Shown: piece by piece, positions 44,037-52,557 of the stretch
How positions within the stretch are numbered: position 1 is the first letter of the stretch
Layout: each line of letters opens with the position of its first letter
Origin: Candidatus Thorarchaeota archaeon
GTDB taxonomy: Archaea > Asgardarchaeota > Thorarchaeia > Thorarchaeales > Thorarchaeaceae
Direction: 5' to 3'
DNA length: 64,000 bases
NCBI GenBank assembly: GCA_016933575.1
Contig: JAFGAR010000028.1
Location: 220,530-284,529 of the forward strand
Position numbers and translations under genes: made by a program
Notes under the pieces: model-generated
Told to the model about the DNA's origin: nothing
What the model saw: the letters and a program-made list of their open reading frames with translations, nothing else
The model's database searches: none

Positions 44037-45122
44037 ATGATAAGGACAAAACCATTTGTTCTGGTATCGTTAGTTATCATGTTAGTAATTTTTTCATCAA
44101 GTCCAACTTTGGTTCCATGTGTTGAAGCACAGGAGATTGGAGATATCAAGGTCTTGATGTTGATTGCAGATTACTTTGGTTGGAATTATTTTGATGCAAA
44201 AGAGCTGCTTGAGTCCTGGGGCGTCAATGTCACAACGATTGCTCACTCATTGGACTATGAGGTTCCATCATGCCTGAATAGAGAGCCCAGAGGCACAACA
44301 GCAGATCTATTGCTACAGGATGTAGATTTTGGAATTATTAATGAGTTTGATGCACTCTTCATTCCAGCAGGAGGCCACTGGTCATCACTCATTGCAAGCA
44401 ATCGAGCCCTAAATTTCACAGCATATGCATATAGTCAGGGACTCATTGTTGCAGCTGTATGTATTGGCAATAGAATCATCTCAGATGCATTTGATATTGT
44501 TAATGGTTCAAGTGTCGTCAGTTATCTAATGAGTAACATTAACATGAGAGCAGCAGGAGCAACAACAAGATCAGGCTACCGGGTTGTTGCAGATAATCGA
44601 ATAATTACAGGTGGAACCGGTGGTGGCGTAAGTGATGGAGGATATATAGAGGCTCCAACAAGTGAAGTATGCAAGGCTCTTGTCCGAGAGGCGATGGAAT
44701 ATTCACAGGTCCAAGATGCCAATCTAGTATCGAGTTCTACTGATTCTGTAACCAATATTACAATTAGCGCAGAGGTTTCAGATCTCGATAGTATCTTAGG
44801 CGATCTAGCCTCTGTTGATACAAATATTTCCGAAGTCACCGCAATGATCTACACAAAACAAAACCGAACGCTTGTTGACTCAGTTCAATTGTTTGATAGC
44901 GAACAAGATGGTACCTTTACTGGTTCCTATGAAACCTCAATAAATGGAGAATATGTCATTGACATTGAGGTAGAAGACACAAACTCAACTCTTGAGATAG
45001 AACACGAAGCGCTTAGTTTCGTTGTTGGACCAGTATTTATCATTGATCCAATTATCTTTGGAATTGTTGGTGCTGGTGCGTTGGTGGTTGTTGCTGTAGT
45101 AGTCGTAATCAAGAAAAGATAG
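44037..45122 (+). CDS. Surface DJ-1/PfpI-like (class I amidotransferase-fold) protein
   Basis: The track start overlaps pmbA; ATG 44037 opens a clear signal peptide (FVLVSLVIMLVIFSS). Residues about 35-225 are a DJ-1/PfpI domain: KVLMLIADYFGWNYFDAKELL, the oxyanion/nucleophile-elbow segment AAVCIGNRIISD with the probable nucleophile Cys, and a C-terminal GTGGGVSDGG turn. About 100 beta-rich residues follow (TFTGSYETSINGEY) and one membrane helix ends the protein (IIFGIVGAGALVVVAVVVV) with KKR. Most DJ-1 proteins are cytoplasmic, so the outside location is unusual. A glyoxalase, protease or binding role cannot be chosen from sequence. A second surface protein of this superfamily lies at 50925. 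Confidence 0.75.
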   Translation: MIRTKPFVLVSLVIMLVIFSSSPTLVPCVEAQEIGDIKVLMLIADYFGWNYFDAKELLESWGVNVTTIAHSLDYEVPSCLNREPRGTTADLLLQDVDFGIINEFDALFIPAGGHWSSLIASNRALNFTAYAYSQGLIVAAVCIGNRIISDAFDIVNGSSVVSYLMSNINMRAAGATTRSGYRVVADNRIITGGTGGGVSDGGYIEAPTSEVCKALVREAMEYSQVQDANLVSSSTDSVTNITISAEVSDLDSILGDLASVDTNISEVTAMIYTKQNRTLVDSVQLFDSEQDGTFTGSYETSINGEYVIDIEVEDTNSTLEIEHEALSFVVGPVFIIDPIIFGIVGAGALVVVAVVVVIKKR

Positions 45123-45153
45123 GAAATCGCGTTAAAATAATCAGTTTCATTAT

Positions 45154-45804
45154 CTAATAACCATATTTGCGGACATTGGTTTCAGCTAGTCTAAGACTGA
45201 GGAGTAAGAATTCAGGTCCACGAGAACGTAGAATTTGACCAACCTCAATCAAAATACCAGGAGTCTGAGTCCGGATGTATTCAAAGAGATCTTCCTCGGA
45301 CTTGCTTAATGCATGATGCATGTTCCTCATGTGCTCATAGACCGCGCCTTTACTTATCCGACCGGTCTCTCGCAACATCCAGTTTTCTAGAGTAGCTTGT
45401 ATTGCTTTTGCGACGCTCTCAGACATCGAGAGAAGATCCTTCGTCACTTTTGTGGGTTCCTTACTCTTCTCAATCCTTGGTTTGGCTCGCATACTACCTA
45501 CTGCAAGACGAATCTCATCCAGAGGAACGTTTGGATAGATAGATTTCCCAATGGTCTTATCAGCAAGAAGACGTTTGTATGCTTTGACACCATGAAGACG
45601 TATCGGCGAAATGAATCCTTTTGCTTCCATTTCACGGAGATGTGTCTGGAACTCATCACGAGGAACTAGAGATCGAATTGATGAGAGGTGAAGAAATCGT
45701 TCGTATAGGGTCTCTTCTACTTCGACCAATGACCATCCAAATGAGCGTATAATGTCCAATTCAACCTCGTTTGGTGGTGTCTCGGGCATCCCTCTCTCTG
45801 ACAC
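45154..45804 (-). CDS. Winged-helix regulator, probably self-regulated
   Basis: The 216-residue protein has an N-terminal winged helix (about 15-80: NEVELDIIRSFGWSLVEVEETLYERF, then EFQTHLREMEAKGFISPIR) and a helical C-terminal half that could dimerise or bind a ligand. I do not recognise the C-terminal part. The start is GTG 45804 or ATG 45789. Two 17-bp direct repeats lie directly upstream, spaced 21 bp (two helical turns), a pattern expected for an operator used by the protein itself. Neighbours are the DJ-1-like gene (convergent) and, upstream on the same strand, the amino-acid ABC operon. Confidence 0.6.
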   Translation of the reverse strand: MSERGMPETPPNEVELDIIRSFGWSLVEVEETLYERFLHLSSIRSLVPRDEFQTHLREMEAKGFISPIRLHGVKAYKRLLADKTIGKSIYPNVPLDEIRLAVGSMRAKPRIEKSKEPTKVTKDLLSMSESVAKAIQATLENWMLRETGRISKGAVYEHMRNMHHALSKSEEDLFEYIRTQTPGILIEVGQILRSRGPEFLLLSLRLAETNVRKYGY

Positions 45805-45842
45805 AATATTACCTCGAATAGACCTAATATTATTACGAATAG
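45805..45842. promoter_or_regulatory. Direct-repeat operator candidate
   Basis: AATATTACCTCGAATAG (45805) and AATATTATTACGAATAG (45826) match at 14 of 17 bases with a 21-bp period. On the minus strand they cover the region from the probable transcription start to the start codon of the regulator gene; a TATA-like TTTTATTAG lies just beyond. Confidence 0.5.
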
Positions 45843-45960
45843 TATTCTAATAAAACTAATCAATTAGTACAATATTTTATGTTTTGATTTATTAAACATA
45901 AACACTTCATGAGTCTATTATCTTGAAATATGATGTACGAACAATTTTGAAAGTAATTCT

Positions 45961-46725
45961 TCAAAGACCGGGAATTTTAACACGCATATAGAATCGATCT
46001 AAAAGCAAAGAGATTGTTGTGATTAGAATCAAGAATATGATTGCGACTAATGCATAAACCTGCAATGCAAGATATGTACGTGATACTACTAATTTTGCAG
46101 CCCCGAAGATATCAGGTACTCCAACAAAATACGCAATAGTTGTGTATTTCGGAAGATAGACGGCTTCATTTGACCAAGCGGGTATTGCTCGTCTAAGGCT
46201 TTGTGGGAGGGCAATGTGCCGAATCTCTTGCCGTTTTGTCATTCCCATTGACATAGCTGCAAGTGTCTGTCCTGCTGGAAGTGATTCTAACGAACCACGG
46301 AAGAACTCTGCCTGATATGCCCCACTGTTCAATCCCAGAGTAATTGCACAGAGAAGAATTGTGGTATTGAGAATTGTTCGTGGGACCCCAACAATATCTG
46401 GAAAGATGACTCGCCACGAAATATCAATTGGCGCAATCCCTTGAGACTCAAGCCAAGCATTCAGCACTGCGGGAAGGATTGAAACAGCAAGAATCTGTGC
46501 TAGTAGAGGGGTCCCTCTCATAAATTCAATAAAAGCAGTAGAGATTCTGGACGTGACTGGACCACCATAATGACGACCAATAGCTAGGAGAATTCCCAAA
46601 CCCAGTCCAAAGAACAAAGCGAAGAAATACAGACCCATGGTCATGAAGAATCCACTGACAAGATCAGGATAATACTGATCAATCTGAAGAATTCCAAAGT
46701 ACCGATTTGGTGAGATAGTCGTCAA
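45961..46725 (-). CDS. Polar amino-acid ABC transporter permease
   Basis: A HisM/GlnP-type inner-membrane permease of 254 residues with about five helices. The EAA loop that contacts the ATPase reads AMSMGMTKRQEIRHIALPQSLRRAIPAW, and SGAYQAEFFRGSLESLPAGQ precedes it, both diagnostic of the family. It is the last gene of the four-gene operon and would pair with the other permease to form the channel. Confidence 0.9.
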   Translation of the reverse strand: MTTISPNRYFGILQIDQYYPDLVSGFFMTMGLYFFALFFGLGLGILLAIGRHYGGPVTSRISTAFIEFMRGTPLLAQILAVSILPAVLNAWLESQGIAPIDISWRVIFPDIVGVPRTILNTTILLCAITLGLNSGAYQAEFFRGSLESLPAGQTLAAMSMGMTKRQEIRHIALPQSLRRAIPAWSNEAVYLPKYTTIAYFVGVPDIFGAAKLVVSRTYLALQVYALVAIIFLILITTISLLLDRFYMRVKIPGL

Positions 46726-46739
46726 TAGAATTCCTCCAG

Positions 46740-47510
46740 CTATATTATTTCGTTTTGAAACTCCGCTTGTCCATACAGGACTTCTAACTTGTGGAGGAAA
46801 TCTATTGCTCTCTTTGATTGAGGATTCTGGAAGAAGTGTTGTGGAGTTCCAGTTTCAACAATCACTCCGCCATCCATGAAAATCATCTCATCAGATACTG
46901 CACGGGCAAATCCCATTTCATGAGTTACAACAATCATTGTTGTTCCTTCTTTCGCAATGTCGAGCATAACTTGGAGAACCTCTCCTATCAATTCGGGGTC
47001 AAGCGCACTTGTAGGTTCATCAAAGAGGATAACATCGGGATTCATGGCTATAGACCTAGCAATTCCGATACGTTGTTGCTGACCTCCACTTAGCTCTGCA
47101 GGATAATGATGACTCCAATCAGCCATCCGAACCTTCTCCAGTGCTCTGTGCGCGACTTCATGCGCTTCTTCCTTTGTCATGCCAAGTACCAAACGAGGCC
47201 CAATACTAACATTGTCTATTGCTTTCAGATGTGTAAATAGATTGAACTGCTGAAACACAAAACCGATTCGGGAACGCATTGTACTTAGATCACCTTTGGC
47301 TTTCGTCAGACTCTCTCCACGAAGAAAGACCTCACCTTTATCTGGAGGTGTTAGCATATTTATGACTCTAAGCAGAGTACTCTTTCCAGAACCACTTGGC
47401 CCGAAAACAACCTTTACTTCACCTTCACTGACATTAAAAGATATACCTTTCAATACTTCGAGTTTATCGTATGCTTTCCATACGTCACATACCTCAATGA
47501 CATTCGTCAT
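46740..47510 (-). CDS. Polar amino-acid ABC transporter ATP-binding protein
   Basis: The GlnQ/HisP-type ATPase has Walker [10 protein letters not shown] (37-45), a Q-loop in FVFQQFNLF, the signature LSGGQQQR, Walker [15 protein letters not shown] and the switch His in VVTHEMGFA. It powers uptake through the two permeases. Its ATG overlaps the stop of the upstream permease gene, which indicates translational coupling. Subfamily is clear; the transported amino acid is not. Confidence 0.93.
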   Translation of the reverse strand: MTNVIEVCDVWKAYDKLEVLKGISFNVSEGEVKVVFGPSGSGKSTLLRVINMLTPPDKGEVFLRGESLTKAKGDLSTMRSRIGFVFQQFNLFTHLKAIDNVSIGPRLVLGMTKEEAHEVAHRALEKVRMADWSHHYPAELSGGQQQRIGIARSIAMNPDVILFDEPTSALDPELIGEVLQVMLDIAKEGTTMIVVTHEMGFARAVSDEMIFMDGGVIVETGTPQHFFQNPQSKRAIDFLHKLEVLYGQAEFQNEII

Positions 47511-48202
47511 TAACGACCACCTCCAAGTCCGAGCTGTCTAAGTTTCACACTCATACTCGCACCTACATATCTCGTGATAGGATATGTAAAAACAAAATAG
47601 ATTATTGAGATTACTAGAATGATTCCAAGAAATAGTGCAGGATAGGTGTTTGTAAAAGCCTGAGCTTGATATAGCATTTCTGTGACGCCTATTGCACTTA
47701 CCAAGGACGAGTCTTTGATAACAACCGCATATTCATTTGTCCACCCAGGTAGAGAGAGACGAAATGCTTGAGGGAGGATAATATGACGAGTTGCCTGGCT
47801 TTCGGTCATTCCCATTGAACGAGCAGCCATCATCTGTCCAGGGTCAACAGACATTATTGCTCCTCTGAATATCTCAGATTGATATGCAGCACTTCTTAGT
47901 GCAAGTGCAAATGCTCCTGCTGTAAATAGAGCATTGGAAACAGACCCGGCCCACATGAACCCGCTCAGCAATGCGGCTCCAAAAATGAAAAGTAGTACGA
48001 GTAATGGAATTGATCTAAATATTTTCTCATACCCGATAGCAATCCATCGAAGTTCTACTACTCCGTATACTCTCATAAGCGCAAGTGCGGTTCCTACGAC
48101 AAAACCAATTGCTAAAGAAATAAGGGTGAGAGCAAGAGTAGTTGAGAGACCTCTTACTGCAATCAAATATAGAATATCTAAGAGTCCCTCAACCTCTTGC
48201 AC
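47510..48202 (-). CDS. Polar amino-acid ABC transporter permease
   Basis: The second HisM/GlnP-type permease (230 residues, about five helices). The EAA loop is [28 protein letters not shown], after [20 protein letters not shown]. It lies 6 bases downstream of the binding-protein gene and overlaps the ATPase gene. The two permeases of the operon are clearly related and probably form a heterodimer. Confidence 0.9.
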   Translation of the reverse strand: MQEVEGLLDILYLIAVRGLSTTLALTLISLAIGFVVGTALALMRVYGVVELRWIAIGYEKIFRSIPLLVLLFIFGAALLSGFMWAGSVSNALFTAGAFALALRSAAYQSEIFRGAIMSVDPGQMMAARSMGMTESQATRHIILPQAFRLSLPGWTNEYAVVIKDSSLVSAIGVTEMLYQAQAFTNTYPALFLGIILVISIIYFVFTYPITRYVGASMSVKLRQLGLGGGR

Positions 48203-48208
48203 TCAGTA

Positions 48209-49003
48209 TCACCCAAACCATTTAGCTATGAGAGCATCTACAGTACCATCTTCAAAGCCTTCGGCAATGGCACTGTTTATTGCTGCAGAGAGCCTATCAC
48301 TTCCATATCTAATGTAGAATGCTGTTGGTGGAGCAGTCACTGTAAAGATTATTTTGACGCTATAGACAGTACTATAGAGACCAACAATTGGCTCATCAAC
48401 ATAAATAGCATCAAGAGTACCAGCATCAAGTGCCTGAAACATAGTTTCAACAACAGGATACCTGGTCAGTGTTGCTTCCATACCAGTAATGGCGGATAGT
48501 TCTTCATCTTCAACAGTACCAGTCTGAACTCCAACATCGTACCCAACAAGGTCTTCTAACTCATCAATGACGAGAGTTGAATTGGCTTTGGTTACAATGA
48601 CTTCATTCGTTCTAATATACCAGCACAGTGGTTGAAGAACTGCACAACGAGCAGAAGTGATGAATGTGGCTGAAGCAATCATATCGATTGTTCCTGCTTG
48701 ACATGCACCAACTAAATTATCAAAGTCCATGTCAATCCATTGGACGGTTACGTTCAGATAATCAGCTACCATTTCTGCAAGATCAATATCAAACCCTTCA
48801 AGTTGATTAGAGGTTGTATTGAATATTTCAAATGGTGGCCAATTTGTATTAGTTCCAACAATAATACTCCCACGCGCCTGAATCATGTCATAGTCATCAC
48901 TAACGACTAATGCGGGTGTTAAATAACCAACGCCAAAACCGATAACTACGCCGATGATCAAGAAGGCAATGAGTTTTATTGAACCGGAACTTCCTGATTC
49001 CAT
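48209..49003 (-). CDS. Polar amino-acid substrate-binding protein, membrane-anchored
   Basis: First gene of the operon. After a hydrophobic N-terminal helix (IKLIAFLIIGVVIGFGVGYL) without a lipobox Cys, the periplasmic-type SBP family 3 domain begins: RGSIIVGTNTNWPPFEIF, LEGFDIDLAEMVADYL, then DMIASATFITSARCAVL. It would bind the amino acid outside the cell and deliver it to the two permeases. A strong AAAGGAGGA lies about 11 bases before the ATG. The ligand cannot be read from sequence. Confidence 0.9.
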   Translation of the reverse strand: MESGSSGSIKLIAFLIIGVVIGFGVGYLTPALVVSDDYDMIQARGSIIVGTNTNWPPFEIFNTTSNQLEGFDIDLAEMVADYLNVTVQWIDMDFDNLVGACQAGTIDMIASATFITSARCAVLQPLCWYIRTNEVIVTKANSTLVIDELEDLVGYDVGVQTGTVEDEELSAITGMEATLTRYPVVETMFQALDAGTLDAIYVDEPIVGLYSTVYSVKIIFTVTAPPTAFYIRYGSDRLSAAINSAIAEGFEDGTVDALIAKWFG

Positions 49004-49101
49004 TTTGCTATATTCCTCCTTTCATGCGAATCCCTTGATTCACTTGGGTAACAGTCTCAAATCTACCTGAAAAGGTTTGTGAATAACTTCATTTGAATTG
49101 A

Positions 49102-49908
49102 GTGTTTGTAATTACTAAAATGGAAGAGTTTGCAGAACGACTAAAGGACTATTTTGCTCAAGACGATATTCCATCAATAAAATCATTGATTGAAAAAACC
49201 ATTAATGAGTATGAATGGAAAAATCTAGTAAATGTCCTTAGGAATGTTACAAAATCTCTGTATGGACAGCATCTTCTAAAAACGAATTATATGATTCTAT
49301 CGATTTTTGGCTTTCGAGAGCTGATAGGAGTAGACTGCGATATATTCTCAGAACTTGCATCAATTCAACATCCAATTAGTCTTGACTATGTATCGGATGT
49401 ATTTTTTGATAATCTAATTCAAGTCATAAGGACTCAATTCAAGTCAGGCGGTTCAACACTATTCTTCGATATTGATAAAATCAGTAAAACAAAATCGGCC
49501 ATCATAGCTAATGATCTTCTTGAAGCAAGATACAGAGAGACCATCTTCATTCTTGCAGAGTTTGATGAGAAACTCCCATCATTGACAAATGAGTGGGTCA
49601 ATGTAGCTCGCCTGTGGCGTATAGGTTATGGACTTCGAATTCTAAAAGCACGCAATCATGGAATGATGATTCATGTTAATGAATACAAGGAGATTAGAAA
49701 TCGTATAATGAATGAGCTTGGAATCAATCCGGAAAGACTCATCGAAGAACGCGACCGATTGAAGATGGAGGATAATTTACAGTATCTTCAGCTGTCGGAC
49801 ACTCTCGATAATTTTGTCTTGAGCTACATCATGTCTTTGGGAGTTAGAGGAAGATTCGAACCTCATTACAAATCACTGATAAATCATGAAGGTCTCGATG
49901 AATTCTAA
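49102..49908 (+). CDS. Unknown helical protein
   Basis: I do not recognise this 268-residue protein. It has no signal peptide or membrane helix and is largely alpha-helical, with an amphipathic N-terminus and the basic, hydrophilic C-terminal stretch IEERDRLKMEDNLQYLQL. The start is GTG 49102 or, as likely, ATG 49120; neither has a clear Shine-Dalgarno. It is divergent from the ABC operon and followed by two further small genes on the same strand. Confidence 0.55.
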   Translation: MFVITKMEEFAERLKDYFAQDDIPSIKSLIEKTINEYEWKNLVNVLRNVTKSLYGQHLLKTNYMILSIFGFRELIGVDCDIFSELASIQHPISLDYVSDVFFDNLIQVIRTQFKSGGSTLFFDIDKISKTKSAIIANDLLEARYRETIFILAEFDEKLPSLTNEWVNVARLWRIGYGLRILKARNHGMMIHVNEYKEIRNRIMNELGINPERLIEERDRLKMEDNLQYLQLSDTLDNFVLSYIMSLGVRGRFEPHYKSLINHEGLDEF

Positions 49909-49974
49909 GAATTCTGCTATCATTCTTGCTGATTTTAAAGAAAAGGTAATGACATATCGTTTAGTATAAGGACT

Positions 49975-50271
49975 ATGGATTGCACTGAAATATCAAAGTT
50001 ACACAGAACATTCTTCAATCTCAAGAGAGAGTTTATAGGTCTTCTAAAGTCACAGGTACGAAATTCAAAGGTTGGATTCGAGATGTCAAGAATAGGAGCC
50101 AAGGATGTATTAACTGGAAAAATTCCAGAAGTCAATTATCTTATCGTACACGACAAAGGTCTAGCAGATGACTTTGGCGTAGCAATCAATATTCTAACAA
50201 GTCAGGGATGGAGTATTGAGCATATCTGGGCTGCGGGATCATTCCATTTTGGGTTGTTCAAACGAAAATGA
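49975..50271 (+). CDS. Small unknown protein
   Basis: A 98-residue ORF with ATG start, a basic N-terminal helix and a mixed alpha/beta C-terminal half (EVNYLIVHDKGLADDFGVAINILTSQGWSIEHIW). No known motif. It lies between the gene at 49102 and the coiled-coil gene at 50298 on the same strand. Confidence 0.5.
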   Translation: MDCTEISKLHRTFFNLKREFIGLLKSQVRNSKVGFEMSRIGAKDVLTGKIPEVNYLIVHDKGLADDFGVAINILTSQGWSIEHIWAAGSFHFGLFKRK

Positions 50272-50297
50272 TGGTAGAGCGTATCTAGGTGATAAAA

Positions 50298-50663
50298 GTG
50301 ATAGATAGAAAACAGTTAGAGACCCGTGTCAAGATACTCAAAGAAACTAGAAAGATTCTGTACAAGCTATCAAAGCAATCAAGTCCCAGAGGATTGTCAA
50401 CACCTGAGAAAGCAGAATTGAAGAGATATGATTCATGGCTGGGCATAGCCTGTAAGGAACTTGATAACTTAACAAGACATGGCGAGAAACTGCTTAAACT
50501 AAAAGATAGTTCTGGTGCTTCAGAGATGCAACAATCATTCAATCTACAATATCTCCAGCTTCAGCAAAATATGCAGCAACAAAATCTTCAATTCACCGTG
50601 GTTTCAAATATAATGAAAGTCAAACATGATACTGCAAGGTCAGCAATCAACAATATCAGATAA
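50298..50663 (+). CDS. Small coiled-coil protein
   Basis: The protein (about 121 residues) is almost entirely helical. A hydrophilic first half is followed by a Gln-rich coiled coil (SFNLQYLQLQQNMQQQNLQF) and a conserved-looking tail (SNIMKVKHDTARSAINNIR). GTG 50298 is preferred over the track's GTG 50289 because GGTGA lies at good spacing upstream. I cannot assign a function. It precedes the tRNA-Cys gene, which is on the other strand. Confidence 0.55.
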   Translation: MIDRKQLETRVKILKETRKILYKLSKQSSPRGLSTPEKAELKRYDSWLGIACKELDNLTRHGEKLLKLKDSSGASEMQQSFNLQYLQLQQNMQQQNLQFTVVSNIMKVKHDTARSAINNIR

Positions 50664-50669
50664 GAAAGT

Positions 50670-50745
50670 GGAGCCGGCCTTGGGATTTGCACCCAAGTAG
50701 AACAGCTCTGCAGGCTGTCGCGTAAGCTTCTCCGCCAGACCGGCT
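50670..50745 (-). tRNA. tRNA-Cys (GCA) with encoded CCA
   Basis: On the minus strand a full cloverleaf can be drawn: acceptor GCCGGTC/GGCCGGC (7 bp, one G-U), anticodon arm ACAGC-CTGCAGA-GCTGT with anticodon GCA, variable loop TCTAC, T arm TTGGG-TGCAAAT-CCCAA, discriminator U73 and CCA. U73 and GCA are cysteine identity elements. The D stem is GCG/CGC. Two elbow features are abnormal: the D loop lacks the usual GG and T-loop position 55 is G, not T. The mature part spans 50673-50745. A 9-bp acceptor reading (as in tRNA-Sec) was considered and rejected. Confidence 0.85.
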
Positions 50746-50772
50746 CGCTAAATTCTTGGGCGATGATTTTTG

Positions 50773-50780
50773 TTTTAAGG
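50773..50780 (-). promoter_or_regulatory. TATA box for tRNA-Cys
   Basis: On the minus strand CCTTAAAA lies about 29-36 bases upstream of the tRNA 5' end, the expected place and form for an archaeal tRNA promoter. Confidence 0.5.
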
Positions 50781-50899
50781 ATGTCGGCAAAAGTGGCAAT
50801 CATTTCGTGCTGAACCACTTCTCGCAGCTTAAGCCTTCGGACTATTTTTAAGTTGCATGGAAGAATTGAAAATTTTAATATCGTCAGATTACAAACCGC

Positions 50900-50924
50900 A
50901 ATGTTCACCATCAAATTGAACATT
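50900..50924. terminator. Hairpin after the amidotransferase-like gene
   Basis: AATGTTCA and TGAACATT form a perfect 8-bp inverted repeat with a 9-base loop, directly downstream of the gene at 50925 (minus strand). It may end transcription or stabilise the 3' end; the T-run is weak. Confidence 0.4.
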
Positions 50925-51830
50925 CTATCTATGCACTCTTCGATAGAGGACAGCAACTGCTAATACAGCTATAATTCCTCCAGATGACACAACAGCAATC
51001 AAAGTGAAATCATTTGGTGACTCAACATAAGAGGTTTCGACCAACCATTTTGACACCCGAAACATAAGCTCCCACTCTGAATCTGGATCAGTAAGATCAT
51101 CACCAAATGTGGTATCATCTCGATCATCGTCTTCCTCATATTCAGGATGGGGACTTGAGAGAAAGACGGTCCCATTTCCATACGGGAATGCAATCATTCC
51201 AGCTCTGCCATTAGATTCGTAAGTTGCGATGGTCTGAATCGAACTCTCAAATCCATATCTAGGAGAGAAGTACTGAGAATTATAATACATAGTTGTGAAA
51301 TTCTCAGTCAGATTAGAGAGATCGGGTCCAGTAGAAGAGAGATTGACGTGCATGAGTGTTGAATGTATTATCAGACCTGGTTCATCCACTGGACTAATAA
51401 AACCGTTGAAGAGCCGAAGGTATGTCACTCCAAATGTTGAACCACCGCATATACCAAAGTATGAACCACCACCTGCAACGAAATCCTTTATTTTCTGTTT
51501 TCCATCACTATCAAGTTCGGTACTCGCAGTACCTTCCGATCCTCCTGGAATAACAAAGATATCATATTGACTAAGCTGGTCCGCGAGGATTTCAGATGCT
51601 GTGATATTGGCAACTGTCGCATTCATCCACTCATACATTCTTGTAAGTGCGATTCGGCTGGATCCCATCACACCATTGCCATTGTATATTGCCACTCTAA
51701 CACCTGCAAGGTCATCAAGTTCCAATTGAGCAGTGGATGATATTGGTGACATAAAGAGCAGGAACAGAGTTGAGAGTATACACAAACATAGAATACTTCG
51801 ACTGCGAAACTCTCTCATTCTCCACCTCAT
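50925..51830 (-). CDS. Surface BPL_N/amidotransferase-fold protein
   Basis: A signal peptide (RSILCLCILSTLFLLFMSP) is followed by a DJ-1/class I glutamine-amidotransferase fold of the BPL_N type: VRVAIYNGNGVMGSS, IFVIPGGSEG and the nucleophile elbow SYFGICGGSTFG with a probable catalytic Cys. A late acidic segment (PEYEEDDDRDD) precedes a membrane helix (LIAVVSSGGIIAVLAVAVLY) and a short basic tail. It has the same anchor layout as the DJ-1-like gene at 44037, so the two may serve related functions outside the cell. Substrate unknown. Confidence 0.75.
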   Translation of the reverse strand: MRWRMREFRSRSILCLCILSTLFLLFMSPISSTAQLELDDLAGVRVAIYNGNGVMGSSRIALTRMYEWMNATVANITASEILADQLSQYDIFVIPGGSEGTASTELDSDGKQKIKDFVAGGGSYFGICGGSTFGVTYLRLFNGFISPVDEPGLIIHSTLMHVNLSSTGPDLSNLTENFTTMYYNSQYFSPRYGFESSIQTIATYESNGRAGMIAFPYGNGTVFLSSPHPEYEEDDDRDDTTFGDDLTDPDSEWELMFRVSKWLVETSYVESPNDFTLIAVVSSGGIIAVLAVAVLYRRVHR

Positions 51831-51935
51831 GACAAATCACCTTATTGATAATAGTAATCTGATGATGTTTGAAATATAACGTTACATTTCCACGCAGGAA
51901 CTAGCTCAAAAAGGATTGAAGCAAACAAAAGAAAG

Positions 51936-52019
51936 ATGGACGGAAAAGATCTACTTTCAGAAATGAATCTAGGACTGATACTAATGTCCGACTTAGAATT
52001 GCTTTCGGAAAATAAATAA
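51936..52019 (+). CDS. Possible 27-residue ORF
   Basis: A short ORF in the 223-base gap before the 52055 gene encodes MDGKDLLSEMNLGLILMSDL plus seven residues, an amphipathic helix. No clear ribosome binding site; it may be chance. Confidence 0.2.
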   Translation: MDGKDLLSEMNLGLILMSDLELLSENK

Positions 52020-52054
52020 GAAAGCTAAACTATCTTTTATACTAATATTGGAGC

Positions 52055-52444
52055 GTGGTTAAGATAGCTGATATACCGAAAATTGCAAAGTATGTATTCT
52101 TGCTACACTTCATCGCCGCCTTAGTATTTGGAGCCCTATGGTTCCTTATGCCTGAATATTGGAACACATTGACTGGATGGCCAAATGAGGTCGCATCAGG
52201 TAGGATAGTAGGAATGGCTACACTCATGGTGAGTATTGGCTCATTTCTAGCCTATCAGAAGACGACCTGGGAACAGGTAGAGATCTATGTCATCATGGAA
52301 CTTGTCTACAACATACTGGGTGCAATAGCTATGTTGTGGAACATGCTTACTATATCATTACCGATAGTTGGTTGGATGCTCATCGGACTCCTTGCACTCT
52401 TCTCAGTCTTATTCCTGTATGTCTTCTTTACTGCAAGAGGATAG
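52055..52444 (+). CDS. Small membrane protein (4 helices)
   Basis: A 129-residue protein with membrane helices near 10-32, 45-66, 75-100 and 103-127 and a short hydrophilic N-terminus. No known motif; it resembles small integral membrane proteins of unknown function. Start GTG 52055 has GGAG close by and a TATA-like TTTTATAC about 15 bases upstream, suggesting a very short leader. Confidence 0.6.
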   Translation: MVKIADIPKIAKYVFLLHFIAALVFGALWFLMPEYWNTLTGWPNEVASGRIVGMATLMVSIGSFLAYQKTTWEQVEIYVIMELVYNILGAIAMLWNMLTISLPIVGWMLIGLLALFSVLFLYVFFTARG

Positions 52445-52557
52445 AAACATTAGTGTAGTAAGGGGCAATGGCGAATATACGCCAATTAAGAGGATAGACC
52501 ATATTTTATCAGGCTAAGATTCAAAAATTACAATTCACTATTGATCGCAAATGAATC

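Noticed and set aside
50670-50756. Selenocysteine tRNA, suggested by a 9-bp acceptor reading (GAGCCGGTC/GGCCGGCTC)
   Set aside because: The anticodon is GCA, not TCA; taking the 7-bp acceptor gives U73 and an encoded CCA, which fit tRNA-Cys exactly.
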